A DNA stretch of 64,000 bases from the NCBI GenBank assembly GCA_013400155.1, contig VXBM01000057.1:1843978-1907977 (forward strand). Direction: 5' to 3'. Of the stretch, positions 37,113 to 51,566 are shown in pieces. The notes below the pieces were generated by a model. That model worked only from the letters and a program-made list of their open reading frames with translations. It was not told the origin of the DNA and ran no database searches. How positions within the stretch are numbered: the stretch's first letter is position 1; each line of letters starts with the position of its first letter. This DNA is from Helopsaltes ochotensis (taxonomy: Eukaryota > Chordata > Aves > Passeriformes > Locustellidae). A program made the position numbers and the translations under genes.

Positions 37113-40100
37113 ATGTCATCTTCCAGACTTCCCGTCCTTATAGCATTGGCATTTTCCTCTTTGCCCTTTGTTCTTTCACATTCAAACCGGGTAATGTGGT
37201 TTCAGGATTTCTTTCCACCTAATGTGTGCCCTATAAATGCCAAAGCAAACACCTTTTATGGCATCATGTTTGACGCAGGAAGCACTGGAACCCGTATTCA
37301 TATTTACACCTTTGTGCAAAAGAGCCCAGGTAAGACCCCCATGTATGTTGACTTAGGTTCCGACTTCTCAAAACAGTTTTGTTTTTTGCCAGCTCAGCAT
37401 TTGGGGACAGCTGAAGGTTTCTACAGTTTGTCCTTCAAATGGTCCTCCTGCAGGTGTTTGTTGTCTGTTTGTCATGGTGTTTTGCTGTGTAAATACCATT
37501 TTTGTAGGTCTTTTGAGTCTCAGAGATGTAATTCTGGGTATATTGAAGAATTCTAAATTTTCAAATATTTTCATCTATGCAGCTGTTTAAAAGGAATATC
37601 TCATTGAGAGGAAAAGATACTTATGCTGGTTTTGTCAGGTGGCATGTTGCCTTAAATTTTATCAAGACATACTTGAATTCTGAATATGTTTGTGTCCCAT
37701 TTTGTAACAAATTAAAATCAGTAAATTAGTTCTTAAGTACTGAAGATCCGAGCCATTTCCAGGAGAATTGTACTGAGATGCACCACACTCCAGTGTATTT
37801 GTTGCTCACATGGAGCAAAGTGCAATTTTGGCTGCACATGCAACAGGATTCAGGAGGATGAATTAGCTTGGGTACAGTGAACCAGCAGGTTTGCAAAGGT
37901 AGAAGGCTGGTTGCTGGGACATAATACTTATATGTCTTTGCGTGACTTCATCCATAGTTTGGAAGGACTGGTACAAGGTTCAGTTCTGTTGGACTCAGCC
38001 TGGCTTGTAATATGCAATATTCAGGGATAGCTTCTACACCCAAACTGCTCTGGGAGCAGTGGCCAAACTTGTTTGGCTTCTCAGCCAAGTACTTGAGCAC
38101 AGTCAGCTCTGTTCTGTCTGAGTTGGATGAATCACCTAAGGATAATTGGGAGCTGATTGTGTATGTATTAATATGCACTGGTATTTCACAATTAGCTTAA
38201 GGACAGAAAGGGAAAGAAATTTTATTAAGAATAGGCAACAGTTATGCTGTGTTGTTGCAACTTACTGTAGTTCACAAATGCTAAATGAACATACTTTTAA
38301 TTGTAAAACTTATTACTAATAAATTGTTTGTGAACTTGGAGGGTACAAGGGCAAGTTTCTGCTAAATATGCTCCTGAGGTGAAGCAGCAAGGCATGTTTA
38401 AGGAGGGGAATAATCTTGTTTGCAAGCAGAATCAAGGATAATCACTTTACAGGAGTTGAGGGCAACCTTTTGGAAATTAAAGAATAAGATTTGAGTTGTT
38501 GACTGTAGCATGTAATGTTTTGTTTGTGCAGAAAACCTTCCAGAGGTGGAAGGGGAAATCTTTGAGTCTGTGAAGCCAGGTCTGTCTGCGTATGCTGATC
38601 AGCCTGAAAAGGTAAGACTGTCCTTCTTTCCCTGGGAGTTGGCTGGGCTTCTGTTTAGGGTCTACCAAGCAGTTCAAGTTCAAATATTACTGATTGCAAT
38701 TGCAAAAAGTCAAGAAGAAATGTAGAAGTTCTGCTGCTGTCTCTCTAAACCTGTTCCTCTACTTCTGTGAGTTAAGTTCTACACGGAGAAATAGGAGCTG
38801 CTGTTTTACATATTTCATCAGTGGAACAGTGGCTTAATTAATTGCTTAAATGCTTATATGACTAGACTATATACCTTTAAGAACTTCAAAGTTTTTTGAA
38901 GTCTTTTTGTCTCTAGCAACATCCATATTTTGTGTTTATTTCCCCTATAGCTACCCCAAATATGAGTAGATGCATACTTGGTCTCATTTATGAATAATTC
39001 TCTCAGTTCTGAAGTAAGCTGCCATTTTCCAGACCCCCTGCACTGACAGGAAGCCCTTTCACAAACTAAAGGAGGTGCCAGAGAAATGATTGATTAGATA
39101 CACTATCTTGTGTGCTTTAGCAGCTTTGAAGTTGGGGGCTAGCATTATGGGGGTTTCATGATTCTCATTTTGCTCAGTTGGATTCCATGTTACAGGAATT
39201 TGAGTGTGACACTTTATGGAAGAGTGAATGGATTTGGGATTTTTTTTTTTAAACTTTTATAAGACCACCTATGATTCCAGTAAATCTTGTTTGTTGGGTA
39301 GGAGAGAAGAAGTCACCCCATAAGAAATTTCTAGGCATTTCACAGGAGAATGTTTATTGCTAATGCCAAACTAAATCGTTAGAGCAGTGGAAATAATTAA
39401 GAACCAGCAGTGATGTCTGTGCCTTGTGGGGTAACCATTGCACACTGGCATTTTAATAACAGTATTTGCTATGGACACACTTGGAATTCTTATGTTGCAT
39501 TTAGTGAAATCTACAGGTATTTCCCCTTGCTTTGGTAGCCTCAGACAGTAATTGCACTGTTTAGTTTCATCATACTGCAAGATATTTAGGTTTGTCAGAT
39601 AATCAGTTCTCTCACCTACCTCCATACTTTCCAAAAAATACCTTCCACAAACAATGATATTTATCTTCCTTAGCAATATATTATGAATACACCTTTCCTT
39701 CCAAGGCAGACATTCTGTGTAATGTTCTAATGAGATGTCTGGCATGGTTTTTGTACTTACCTTGGGTGTGGGTATCTTCTGTTATTGAATACTGTTCTCA
39801 TAAGTTTTGAGGGGGAACTGAGAGGCCTATTCTCTGATGGCCTGTAGGAGGAAACCATATGAAAAACATATTTTTCCTTTTAGGGTGCTGAAACTGTCAA
39901 AACATTGCTGGACATGGCTGTAGATGCTGTGCCACGTCATCTCTGGAAAAAGACCCCAGTAGTGTTAAAAGCCACAGCTGGACTTCGCTTGCTGTCAGAG
40001 GAGAAAGCTCAGGCTCTGCTTTCAGAGGTAGTACTGAGTTGTTTTGGATGCACTAGTATTGTTCTCTCTGTTTCTTTTTTTATTATTATTCAGTTCTCTA

Positions 40101-43100
40101 TTCTGTTTAGCATAAGAGAATTTCATTTATGAAAAGAGACTGTAATCCCAAGATTGCGTGAAGCTTGCAGAATATCTTGTCTGGTCCTGAAATCCTCTGT
40201 CTTGCTGTGATGGAAGGCATGGGACAGACCTACAATACTTCTTTTCTTTCTTTCCTAGCCCCTATTCCACACACTTGTCTTATTTTCTACCACTGTGTAA
40301 AACAAAACTTTGTCACCCTCAGAGCAGAACAAGACTCTGAAGACCAAGAAATCTAATCACTGTTTCTTTCCTCAGGTGAAAGAAGTCTTTGAGGAATCAC
40401 CATTTCTTGTTCCGGAGGACAGTGTTGGCATCATGGATGGATCTCATGAAGGTATATTTTAGGAGGGGTAAAAAGTAAAAGCAAAGAGAAATGGGAAAAA
40501 GGGAGATATCTTAGGAAGATGAGAGGGAAAGAGAAATGGTCCTTAAACTAAGGAGAAAAAATAAAAGGTTTCTGGCCTTGTTTGCAACAATGCAATCCTG
40601 CTCTTCTGAGGTAGTGTTCATTACTTGGTCACCTGTTAGGCTACAAATGCAGATACACAAAGAGATTTCACAGGCTTAAGAATAAAATCTTGTCTCAACA
40701 ATAAGTATTGTCTGATGCAGGCTAACCAACTGAAGCCTGCTCTTGGGAACTGGTGTAAAAGAGATGGTGTCCACCTCTGAAAGGCTACATGACAATATAT
40801 AGCAAGCTGGGAAGCTTATGGAAAGCGCCTCGTAAATTCTGCAATATCAGCATTAAAAATAACCTATTATGATTAGCTCATCCATTTTCAATCTAAATTT
40901 GGGAGGATTGTGAATATTAGAGGAGACTGAAGGATAATTGGCAAATATTAAAAATAGATAACTAAATAATAAAATAATAAGTTAAAAAATATTCTGTTGG
41001 GAAAAATAGGGCTAGTAAAGTAGAAAGGAAGTACTGCAAAATACAAGAAAAGGTGAAATATGTTGTAGGTTTGGAGTGAGCAATGACTTTGCAGTGCAGG
41101 AAAGAACAATGTATCATTCTGGTTACATATCTGGACATACTGCCTTGGAGAACAGGCAAGTAATAATCATCTTGCATGGATGCCTGATGAAAAGAACCAT
41201 CCTGTCATGTTATGTTCTGTTCAGAACACTTCCTTATGGCAGATAAATTGCCACTTTGGAAGGTGTTGAAGGAAAGCAAGAATTATCACAGTGTATAAAC
41301 AACTAATAAATGGAGGAAGATTAAATAACAAAATAACAAAATAAAATAACAAAGTCCACATAAGAAGTACCATAAAGTCTTCAAGTATTTGATAAGTATG
41401 GTGCTGTGCATAGTTTGTGACTATGGATTAATGGGTGAATTGTATAATAGGGAGAACTGTTGTATTGACAGGGGGCAGGACCAATGAGGCATAATAGAGC
41501 ACATGGTAGCCTGCCAAGTTTATTTAAAATCCCTGCCTCTTCTGTTGTCACGTGTTTGCCTATGTTCAGGTGAGATTCATGTCAGTGTCAAGCAAACCAC
41601 TGGAGTCAAAGAAGCTGTTTGTGTTTTACTGGTTGCTGCTCTGTCTTGTAGTGTAATTATAGAAACTTCAAGATTAAAACACAGAGTGGTGTGAATGCAG
41701 TTTTCAGAATAGGAATTGAAATGCTGGAAATTGAAATGCAAAAATGGGCCCAAGGAAACCTGTGCATTGTGTCAGCTCATTACTTCTTTGTATGTTGTTT
41801 GGTTAATAGATATGATTTGTGTATACTGCAGTTGCATGGCTATTACAAAGTCCTACCTATTTGAGCTCATGAGATTTGTGTGAATCAATAATGCATCATA
41901 TACATTACTTACGAATTTGAATTAATCTCTGAAGTCTGGGGTGGTTGGGTTAAATTGGTAATGACTTCCACGTAAATAAATAACTTGTGGAGGGCTGGTA
42001 ACAGAGGGCAGGAGATTGGGAGTATTCAGTGGTGACTTTTTATTTCTTTTTTTTACTCCTTGCAGGAATTTTAGCCTGGATCACTGTGAACTTTTTGACA
42101 GGTAGTTAATTCTGTATGTCTATTCTCTAAACTTGAACTTGAGTCTCTTCTGTGGAGGTGATCACCCTAAGTTCCTCTGCCTTTGCCATGCTTTTCCTCC
42201 CCACTCTGTCACTGGTGCTAAAGCAGTGGATTGTCTTGGGCAGAGTCTGTAGTAAGAAGGCGACAAGTTAACCCCGAAGGTGCCAGAATTTACTCAAATC
42301 TTGGAGGCACTGGCAAGCTGTTTTCTCTAACGTGCTTTGGGGGGTGGTACTGCTAATGTGTAGTAAACAAGGCCTTGCAATGTTCTTTGTCCCAGTGTGA
42401 GCTGTGCAACTACAGTGGTGTTGTGCTACTGGTTCTAAGAGCTTCTGGGAGTGCAATCTAGTGAAAAGAAAATCAGTACTGTAGTAGATAGATTAGCAAG
42501 CAAAGAAGCTGCTCTGGGTGAAGAGAAATTATAATGGCTGGTTTGGCTCTTACTGCCCTTCCTTCCCCTACTGCTTTTGACCAGCTATATGATGGTTATA
42601 AAATTTGTGTAATTTCCCTGACAGTCTTCTGCAGGAGATACTTTATCTCTTACTTTCAGCTTTTGCTTGATACCTAAAGATTTATCTGATTTTGTCTCTT
42701 TGGAAGAGAGATTGGAATCATGAAGAAAGCCTCTGAATCTTTCCATACTACCTTCTGTTTGCCTGCCTGTTCTCTCTGAGTTTTTTTCTTTGAAGGGCAT
42801 CTCAGCCCTCCTTGTATTGCTGTGGTATTCTGGTATTCACCTGGTGGCTGCCTGAACATCCACTCAGTGTCTGCATTTCAGCATTTGTGCACTTGGGGCT
42901 GTTCTGAGCACGGTGTTGTTTGCAGGGCAACTGTCTGGCCAGAACCAGCAAACTGTTGGGATTCTGGACTTGGGAGGAGCCTCAACTCAAATAACATTCC
43001 TGCCACGGTTTGAGGTGAGGAGTGGTTAAAAGTGCATGGGTTGGGACTGCAAGGCCGGTGGAGAGAGCAGAGCACTGCTGTATTCTCCAATATCACTTTG

Positions 43101-46100
43101 TTAGCAGTGGCACAAGCAGAACATCTGTGGTTTACAGAACGTCTGTATTTCTGTTCCCTTTGAGTTCAGCAGTTGGCTGATAGGCACTTGCAAACAAAGG
43201 AGCCTGAATAATGAGTAAAACCAAAGAGACAGCTTTTGTTTTCTAGACTCAGGCTAGGAAAACCTCATTAATGTTGATATTGCTGTGTATTCAACAAATG
43301 TCGAACATGTCTAGGTAGTATTCTTGAATATTTTAGAAGAAATGTAGGGGCTGGTTTATCTTTTTTTTTTCCCCGTTCCTGATAACAGATCTTCACAACG
43401 TTTTGGAGAGGAGGAGTGTTGTATAGGGTAAATTTCTTTAATAGCAGCACAGTCAGTTCGCTGTTTTCTTATCAATTTCTTCTCATTCCTTTTGAGCAGT
43501 CTGCTCTCTGTCCCTCAGACAACTATGCTGGATTTCTTTGTAGTTCTGTAGCTCTTTAGAAACAGTTTGAACTGGGACCCAAGTCTGCAGTTTGCATAAG
43601 AAAATTACATGAGTAATGGAAAGGCACTATAGCATTCTGTATCTTATTATTGTGATGTTGTTTATGTCACTCTTTCTGAAGGAGTAATTTCTTTAACATT
43701 TTTTGTTTATAGAACTTCAGATTCTCAAAGGATGTTTGGTGGCCACAGAACACATGGCTTTCACATCAGGATATTTTAATTCTGCAATCGTGTGTTATGT
43801 TGAAACATGACGTGCAACTTTATCCTGTTCAGCAAAGCCTCAAATATACTCCAGGCTTGTCCTCTGTTTTGTGTTGATAACACCTGCTAAAGTGGGCACT
43901 GGATCAACAGGAAAGGGTGTTGCATGTCAGGGTTTTGGAGAATAAATAGAACTGTGAAACAGGCTGAACTGCAGCTCAGGATTCAAACGTCCCCTTCAAG
44001 CCTTGCTGGAAAAGGCCTGGAGTGTCTGCTGCTGACCAGGATTAATGGTGTGAATTTGTGGGGCAGTGTGGAGTCAAGGTTGCCTGGTTGTACACTACAT
44101 CTGCTTCTCACCTGTGTTTTCAAGTTCAAATAAATAAACTCAGTATGTTTTTGGGAGTTTTTCCCATGACAGAGTTAGCGGGGATACCTCTCTTTGATTT
44201 GCAGTGGGGATTTTTCCTTCCTGCAATCCGAGGCAGTCACATGTTCGCTCTTGTATTAGTTTTGAACAAAATACTGTAATAGTAAGAGGTTTGTTAATTA
44301 ATATGAATTACAAGCAAGTAGAGAACACATAATGATAACTGCATGGAGCTGATTTTAATTTCACGGCATTATTGCCAAAGTTAAAAGCAACTGAAAATCC
44401 ATCATAATAATTATGAAATTGTCTGTCTGGTGTCTGCCTCTCATTTTTGTGAAAGTAGGGCATGAAAAAAGACAATTGTTTTCTCCAAACTAATTTTTTT
44501 GAGGATCACTCCTTTAAATAGTTTTTGTTATGTAAGGTTTAGAAACAGAACTCAAAATATGGCAGTCTGTGTGTACGAGGCCAAGGATGTGACTGCCCTT
44601 TCAGTGATAATCAATCTGAGACCCAAAACAAATTTCAATTTGTATTTGCTCAGGAGAAGCTTAAGCTGAATACTGTCAAATTCCTTTCAGCTTTGAGCAG
44701 GCTTCTGTCTAGGACTCTAGAAGAAATAACCCTGATCTGGATCTCCTTACTTGAATGGTAGTTGCAGGACTATGCAGCTTCATTGATTCTCAGAATCTCA
44801 GCGATTCTGCTGCTTGGCCCAGAATAAGAGTGTCTGATATAAGTGCACAGAGGCAAGAAGGGGTGACAGAATGAGGCCACGAGGAGAGAAGAGACAGAAA
44901 CTGACATTGAGAGCTTAGGGAGTGGACACAGAGAAACAGTAAATGATTGCTAAAGCAGTTCAGCCTTACAAGAGAGTGAGTTAGTCTGTCAGGAAGCTAG
45001 GGCAGGGTACCAGTGGGATGGAGGTGTGCACAGAGGGAAGACTGAGAGGAAAAAATTGGAGGTGGTGAGACTAGAGGCTAATTTAGCCCTAAGACTGGGA
45101 GTGAGTGGTCACAGTGTTTCCTCGAGTACTGGCAAGACATTTGACATGGTGAAAATGGGGCCTATACTTTGTATTTTTAATTCTTCTGAGTACCTCAGTT
45201 TAGGTGCCTAGTGTGACTTGCAAAAGTCATAGCACTTCTAGTGCAGCTGATTTCAGTGGGGACTCTGTACATGTAGAGTAGCATGTAAGTGCTATAGAAA
45301 AATTCAGGTTACCTGAATTAGAAAGTGTTTTCATCCTAATCTGTTCTGCTTCCCTGTTATACTTTGAAGTAACACAGAAATGCATATAAATAAAATCGGT
45401 GTTCAAAGCTGCAGATATTACAGCAGTGACCCCATTGGACAACTGTACTTTGTTTTCAAAGCAGGTCAGATGAGTGTGCAGTAAACTCTGTGGATATATA
45501 TGTGATATTACATTAAACTTGGTTATTTATTGCATAATATAAACTGAAACATTTTTTTCTTTTACTTAACTTTTAGGAAACTCTGAAGGAAACCCCTGGG
45601 GATTTTGTTACCTCATTTGAAATGTTTAATAGCACCTACAAGCTCTATACCCACAGGTGAGGAGCAAAAGACTGCTATTTCCACTAGGGAAGTCAGTCTT
45701 TTTGCAGCCCCTGAGCTGACAGCCACATCATCCTGGTACCAGCAGCTGAGACCATGACTGTTTTACTACTTATCTGCATGGAACAGTAGACGTGGAACAT
45801 GACATTAATTGACTGGAAACATTCCAGGATCATGGTTAATGTCACTGCAAGGGAATATTAGGCAGTCTGTCAAATGAAGAGAAAGCATTGTGAGCCCATA
45901 TTTAAGGAGAAGAATACCTATTACTGGATTCATGCCAAATATTCTGAAACAAGCAGAAAGGTAGATATTGTGCCAGTAATCAGAACTAAACATGATCAGA
46001 GATTTCGAAAGAGGACTTTCCTGAGACTTGTTCCTCAGTGGAGTGAACATTACCATCTCAGTCAGTTATAGAATTTGCTTACTTGACAGCAGAGCTGGTC

Positions 46101-49100
46101 TAATGGTCATCCTACTCCTTACATTTGCTGATTGCTGCAGTCATCAATACCATCCATTAGATCACCTAAAATAATCTGGATTGAAAAATCATCTCCTAAA
46201 AATTGAGAGAGAACTGGAGGTTAATTTAATGCTCAATATTCTGCAAATGTTTAAAATTACATGACAAAACTGGTAAGTAGTCAGTCACAGAGGTGGGAAT
46301 GAAAGGGTCAACAGAATTTTCACTTAGCTGTGTTGCTGCAATGTGTGATGACATTCTCATAAGCATTGTTCATATTCTAGCTTATAATGAATGTAGCAGT
46401 TACATGTAGAATTTCACACAAAGCCACGATTTCCATTTTGTGGGAGGTTCTGCACTCTGCCCTAGGAGCACATAGTTTTGTGTGTGTTACGTAAGAGTGG
46501 CTGCCCTATTCCCCATGCACTCAGCACATAGCCTTCTTTCTCCCTCATTTTTAAGATGGTGCATTTTTGTTTTTCATGATCATCTTGTATAAATGCCACA
46601 TCAGCTCTAACAACTTCCTGCAGTTTTAGATTTACCCATTTTAGAACTTTTTGTATTTCTTGGGATTGTGTCAATCTTTTGGCTCTCAGGGTTGTTCTGG
46701 CAAAGGGAGCTCTATTTTAGAGAGGGGAGCCTTGTGGGAATCAGAGGAAGGAAATTTGGTTTGGATGTTCCAGGACTTAGGAAGAGGGCTATGGGTCAAG
46801 CACACCAGATGTGCAGGAATCAAGACTATAACATCTGCCTTTGTTACTTACAGCTATTTGGGGTTTGGACTAAAAGCTGCAAGACTGGCAACACTTGGAG
46901 CTTTGAATATGGAAGGTATGTTCATATAGTGAAACATTCATGATTTATGACGTGATGCTTAGACTTAACCTTGTCAGCAGCCCATTTCCTGTGTGTTTTC
47001 ACTTCCGTATCTTGTGCTTTTCTATGTCTCTGATGGTATATATTTATCTGAAAACAGCTACCACTTGTTAAGGAGTTATCTTGTGAGACAGCTGCTTTTC
47101 CTTATTTTTGAGATCAGCCAGCAGTGACACTCAAGTGCAAATTCCAGAAATGCCCATGTGGGAACATACAAACACCATGGCCAGCCACAAACGCACAGCT
47201 TTACAAGCATCCAAAGAAGCAAAAGCAGCATGAATAGATCCTTTTCCTGAGGGTTGCTGCTTGGGCCAAACCCACTTCGTAAACCCCTCTGGTATCTGCC
47301 TGGCCTGTGGTGTTCCCCAGACATGTTGTGTGCAGTGCCTAGTCTAGATGGAAGCCCACAAGCTTGGGCCTTTTGTCTAGTCTCTGGCCAGGACCTGGGG
47401 TCTTTCCACCTTCTGGATTCTTACTTGGCAGCTAGATGGACTTGTGATAATTACTGGAATGTACTCAAAAATAGTTGGGAGTAGGGATTAAGAAGAAGAT
47501 AGGACAGACTGCAGCGTTTGGTCACAAGGCTCAGACAGAAAAGCACGTGGAACAGATACCTGCTTACTTGTGACTGTCTTCTCTTATAGTCCCCTCTGGT
47601 TTGCCATCCTTGCACTTCCTTGATCCCTTAATTCCCCCTTATCCCAGCCTTTGAGCCTTTCCCTAAGCATCCCATAGTAAATTTTGCTGTCCCACAGTCT
47701 GCCTCAAGCATTCTGTTAGAAGTTTGCTTTGCCTGTGAGACCTGTGTATGCAGCAATAATCATGTTTTCTTCTTATCAGTTACAGTATTTCTGGTTGAAC
47801 CCCTCAAAGGTACATACAGTGGATCCTGTAGTGGCCATTGGTCTCTGTCTTAGGAGGTTTTGTCTTCATTGCTCAGTTGCTTTGTTTGTCTTGGTTATCT
47901 GTTGTCATTAGGGTTTGTGCATCTGTGTGTTTATCACCTCTCATTTCTTGTCTTTTGTGGTGAATAGCCATTATCCAGATACCCTTGTACCATTTATCTC
48001 ACTAAGAAATGACAAGTCCAGCCACTCTGCTGTTTGCAGGACAAAACGGACACAACTTCTCCAGACTTGAGACCAGTCCTTAATTTGTAATCAGCTAGTG
48101 CCACATCCATCAATTCAGATTTTTGTACTTTTGCTTAAAGACTTTAATGAAGATCTTTCAGCCTTTTCTGGTTCTGCACACTGATCTATAACTGACCTAT
48201 GTTAAATTCTGTGCTTTCTGACTCTCCTCTCTGCTCTCATTCCAGTTGTGGATGGACAAATGTTCCGCAGTTCTTGTTTGCCAAAGCAGCTGGAGGCAGA
48301 ATGGCACTTTGGGGGAGTGAAATATCGGTATGGTGGCAACCAAGAAGGTAAGTTAAGGAGACTTGTTTCTTTTACCATAAGTCTTACCTTCAGAATCTGA
48401 ATTTTTCCTTGTCAAATATTTCCTCAGTTAAGTGATGATGATTGGGATATGAAGGATGGCTGTGTAGTTGTAGAGGTTGACTTCTGAGAAATATAAATTA
48501 AAATCTGAAGCTGTAAAAGTAACTGACCCTGTCCTCTGACTGTGATCTGTTATTGCAAATCAGACCTCTATAGGAAATGTTGAGAATTACTTGTGCAAAT
48601 AAGAGGTTTTTCTGAGGCTTTGAGCAAAGTACAAAAATTCTGTCTGTGTTAGGGTGCAAACGTTTTGGCCTACAAGTTAATCTCACTTGTGGAACTGTTT
48701 CTTAAGTCTCTAATAATAATAAGTCTCTAATGCTGCATAGAGAGCATGAGTCTGCTTCCATCATAGACTTGAACAGGTTGGGGAACATGAGAGCTAAATT
48801 GCAGATTTGGTGTGTGTGGAGTGGTTGGTAAAATTACAATGTGATGGGGAGAGAAAGCAAGGTTTTATCTAACAGGTGGCAGCAAATACAGAAGTCAGAA
48901 ATGCTGACCACAGAACATGTCAATGGGAGTTCTGCCTGACATGGAAGTAGTTTGCCTGGCACTTCTATCAAACACAGCAGTGATCTGTTCTGACCAGCTC
49001 TACTTGATGAGGTTTTGAGTCCTTGCCTGCGTGCAGGTGCCATGTCGGATTACAGAAGGGATATATAAGCTCTTGTTCTGATGCTTTAATCTCTGCTTCT

Positions 49101-51566
49101 TTAATTTTTCATCCTGTTGTCACTATTTCTTCCATCTCTTGCATATGCACTTCGGCTCACCCCATCTGTGTTTTTCCTGACAGGAGAAACAGGATTTAAG
49201 CCTTGCTACTTGGAAGTACTCAAGGTTATCAAAGGGAAACTTCACCAACCAGATGAGATTCGTGGAAGTTCCTTCTATGCTTTCTCCTATTACTATGATC
49301 GAGCAGCTGACACCAACCTAATTGGTAAATTTGGGATAATCTACTGCATGTGAGCATGTCAACCAGAAGGTAGACAGAGGAACCCTGGGGCTGGAGCCAT
49401 GGGGAGCAGAGGAAAGGAATGTTACTGAGAAAGAGGAGATACACAAAATGCCTTGAGGGAATGACATTTATCTGTCACTACAGTTTGGTGTTCAGCATTC
49501 AGCACATGAAATGTGCTCAGAGCTTCAGTTACACCTGCAGCTCTGTGTTCTGTTCCAAACAGGTCTTGCTCCTAGTGCAGCATCACTGAGTTGCACTCTA
49601 CGGTCAACTTGGATAAAGAACTCAAATACTGTCAGGTCTATGACAATGCTTTCTCACATCTTTTTCAGATTATGAACGTGGAGGTGTTTTGGAAGTGAGA
49701 GATTTTGAAAGAAAAGCCAAAGAAGGTAATAGTCATGAGCTGGGAAACTGGTTTGGACAAGAAATAACAAAAATATATATGTGTAGGCAGTACATAATGT
49801 GACTTGGAAGAAAAGCAAATTTATTTAACCTTTATTTCACTTACACCTGTCATGTTACTTTTATTAATCAAAAACTCTAACTGATCCAGAAGACAGTACT
49901 GATAGAGCAGTGAGGGGCTGGTGGCTTTACAGCTCTGTTCAGGAGAAGGAGATAGTTCATGTCACTACAAAAGAAAGTGAATTTGCTGTATCAAGAGCTC
50001 CTTCTGTCAAACTGCAACTCTCTGAGTTAAGGAGAGCACTGGATTCTGTAAGTTCTCACCTTAAATCCTACTTAATCTCTAACAAAATGGAGGGAGAGAG
50101 CAAAGAGTTTTTAAGTCTGACAGCCTCTTCCGCATTCCTTTACCTCTCCCTGTCTTTTTTTCCCGAATGCTTGTTCTAGTTTTGTACCTCCTGTGGATAA
50201 AGAGCTCCCGCCTTGCCTGGCTGCTGATGGCTAAAAGCAAGTTAGCTCTGTAGTGTGATCCTTCTCATCAGAAGGAGTAGACCTATTTTTCAGCAGAAGA
50301 TGCTTAATTACATAGTTCAAGGCTGACTTTTTCCTAAGGCCTAAATTTTAGTGATTTTTCAGTTAAACCTAATCTCCCTGGAAACTTGGAGGAATAATGG
50401 GATTAGGCTCCAAAATTTGAGTGTGGGCTGGTCGTTATTTTTTCCCTGGATAGTGAGAGAGCTTATTTCAAAGACGTGGCTAAGATGTTACCTAACATTA
50501 TCAAACCACTTACTTAGCTTTAGAGCATCAGGAGATCAGTTCTGTGATCCTGAACTAATTCTTCTCTATCTCATTTCAATAGAAAGATGCTGCTCATCTT
50601 TTCTTAGAAGGAAGTGAACTCTGCTCTTGCTGCTGGTATAATAAGGGAGTAACAGTAGGTCTAGAAAATGATGCTTAGTGTAAACACATTTCCCAGTCAC
50701 TGTCACCCTGACTACGGAATCTTGACTCAACTGCAGTGAGGGACTGGTTGGTTGGGCAATAGCCTCTTCCATTTCCTTGGACAAGTGTAGTTGGAAAAAA
50801 TGAACTGCCATCCTAGAAGGTGGAATCCATTACTGGAGCCTTCTGTGGAGAAAGGATGATGAAAACAGGCGATGCTGTGTTCTTGAAAAAACAAGTAATC
50901 TAACACCCTGATAGTTACCAGTTGAGCAGAGGTTCTTCAAAAGAGCTGTGTGGATTATGTTGCTGTAATAAAAAGTGTGCTTATGATAGAGATAAGAGAA
51001 ACTGAATGTACTATATGGTTTATTCTCCAGCATTGTAGAACAGCTCTGTAGTGTGTACCATGTGTCATATGTACCCACTAATAGAAGAGGGTGGCTTGTT
51101 TTAGTAAGCGTTGGCTTGAGTTCAGTTCAAATGTACAATGTGGATAAAAGCTCTTATTTTGCTGAGATCCCTTTTTTTTTTTCTTTATTCCTTCTCTAGT
51201 CTGTGATAACATGGAGAGGTACAACTCTGCCAGTCCTTTCCTCTGCATGGATCTCACTTACATCACTGCTTTACTAAAGGAAGGTTTTGGATTTAGGGAC
51301 AACACAGTCTTACAGGTGAGAAAAAACAGTTAAATCCCTATTGATTAACACGCATTAGTTCATTTTTCTGACTAATTATCTACTAAATCTTTCCAGATTT
51401 GTAAATGTAGTTGCTGTCATTTGTGCAACTTATGAATCTAGAGAACTGTCAGGAACAACTTGTTTTTCTTCCTTTATAGTTGACGAAGAAAGTAAACAAT
51501 ATAGAGACAAGCTGGACTTTGGGTGCTACCTTTTACCTGCTGCAGTCTCTGGGGATTACCTATTGA
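37113..51566 (+). CDS. ENTPD5: ENTPD5, ER nucleoside diphosphatase (complete coding sequence)
   Basis: Soluble ER-lumen GDA1/CD39-family enzyme that hydrolyses UDP and GDP, removing the by-product of the glucosyltransferase that re-glucosylates misfolded glycoproteins. Exons: 37113-37329, 38532-38611, 39884-40027, 40376-40451, 42066-42101, 42926-43014, 45577-45656, 46854-46915, 48246-48347, 49184-49324, 49669-49725, 51200-51315, 51480-51566 (stop TGA). Phases join throughout, giving 428 residues, the human length. Residues 1-24 form a signal peptide (VLIALAFSSLPFVLS core). Apyrase regions are intact: FDAGSTGTR (53-61), KATAGLRLL (128-136), MDGSHEG then AWITVNF (167-183; Glu172 is the expected catalytic base), LDLGGASTQ (198-206), and YLGFGLKAA. 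One N-glycosylation sequon is NST at 232-234. Introns are up to about 2.6 kb and hold nothing I could identify except a short simple repeat at 41322-41353. Converges on COQ6. Confidence 0.97.
41322..41353. repeat. (AATAACA)-like simple repeat
   Basis: AT-rich short tandem units of the AAATAAC type in an ENTPD5 intron. Confidence 0.8.
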
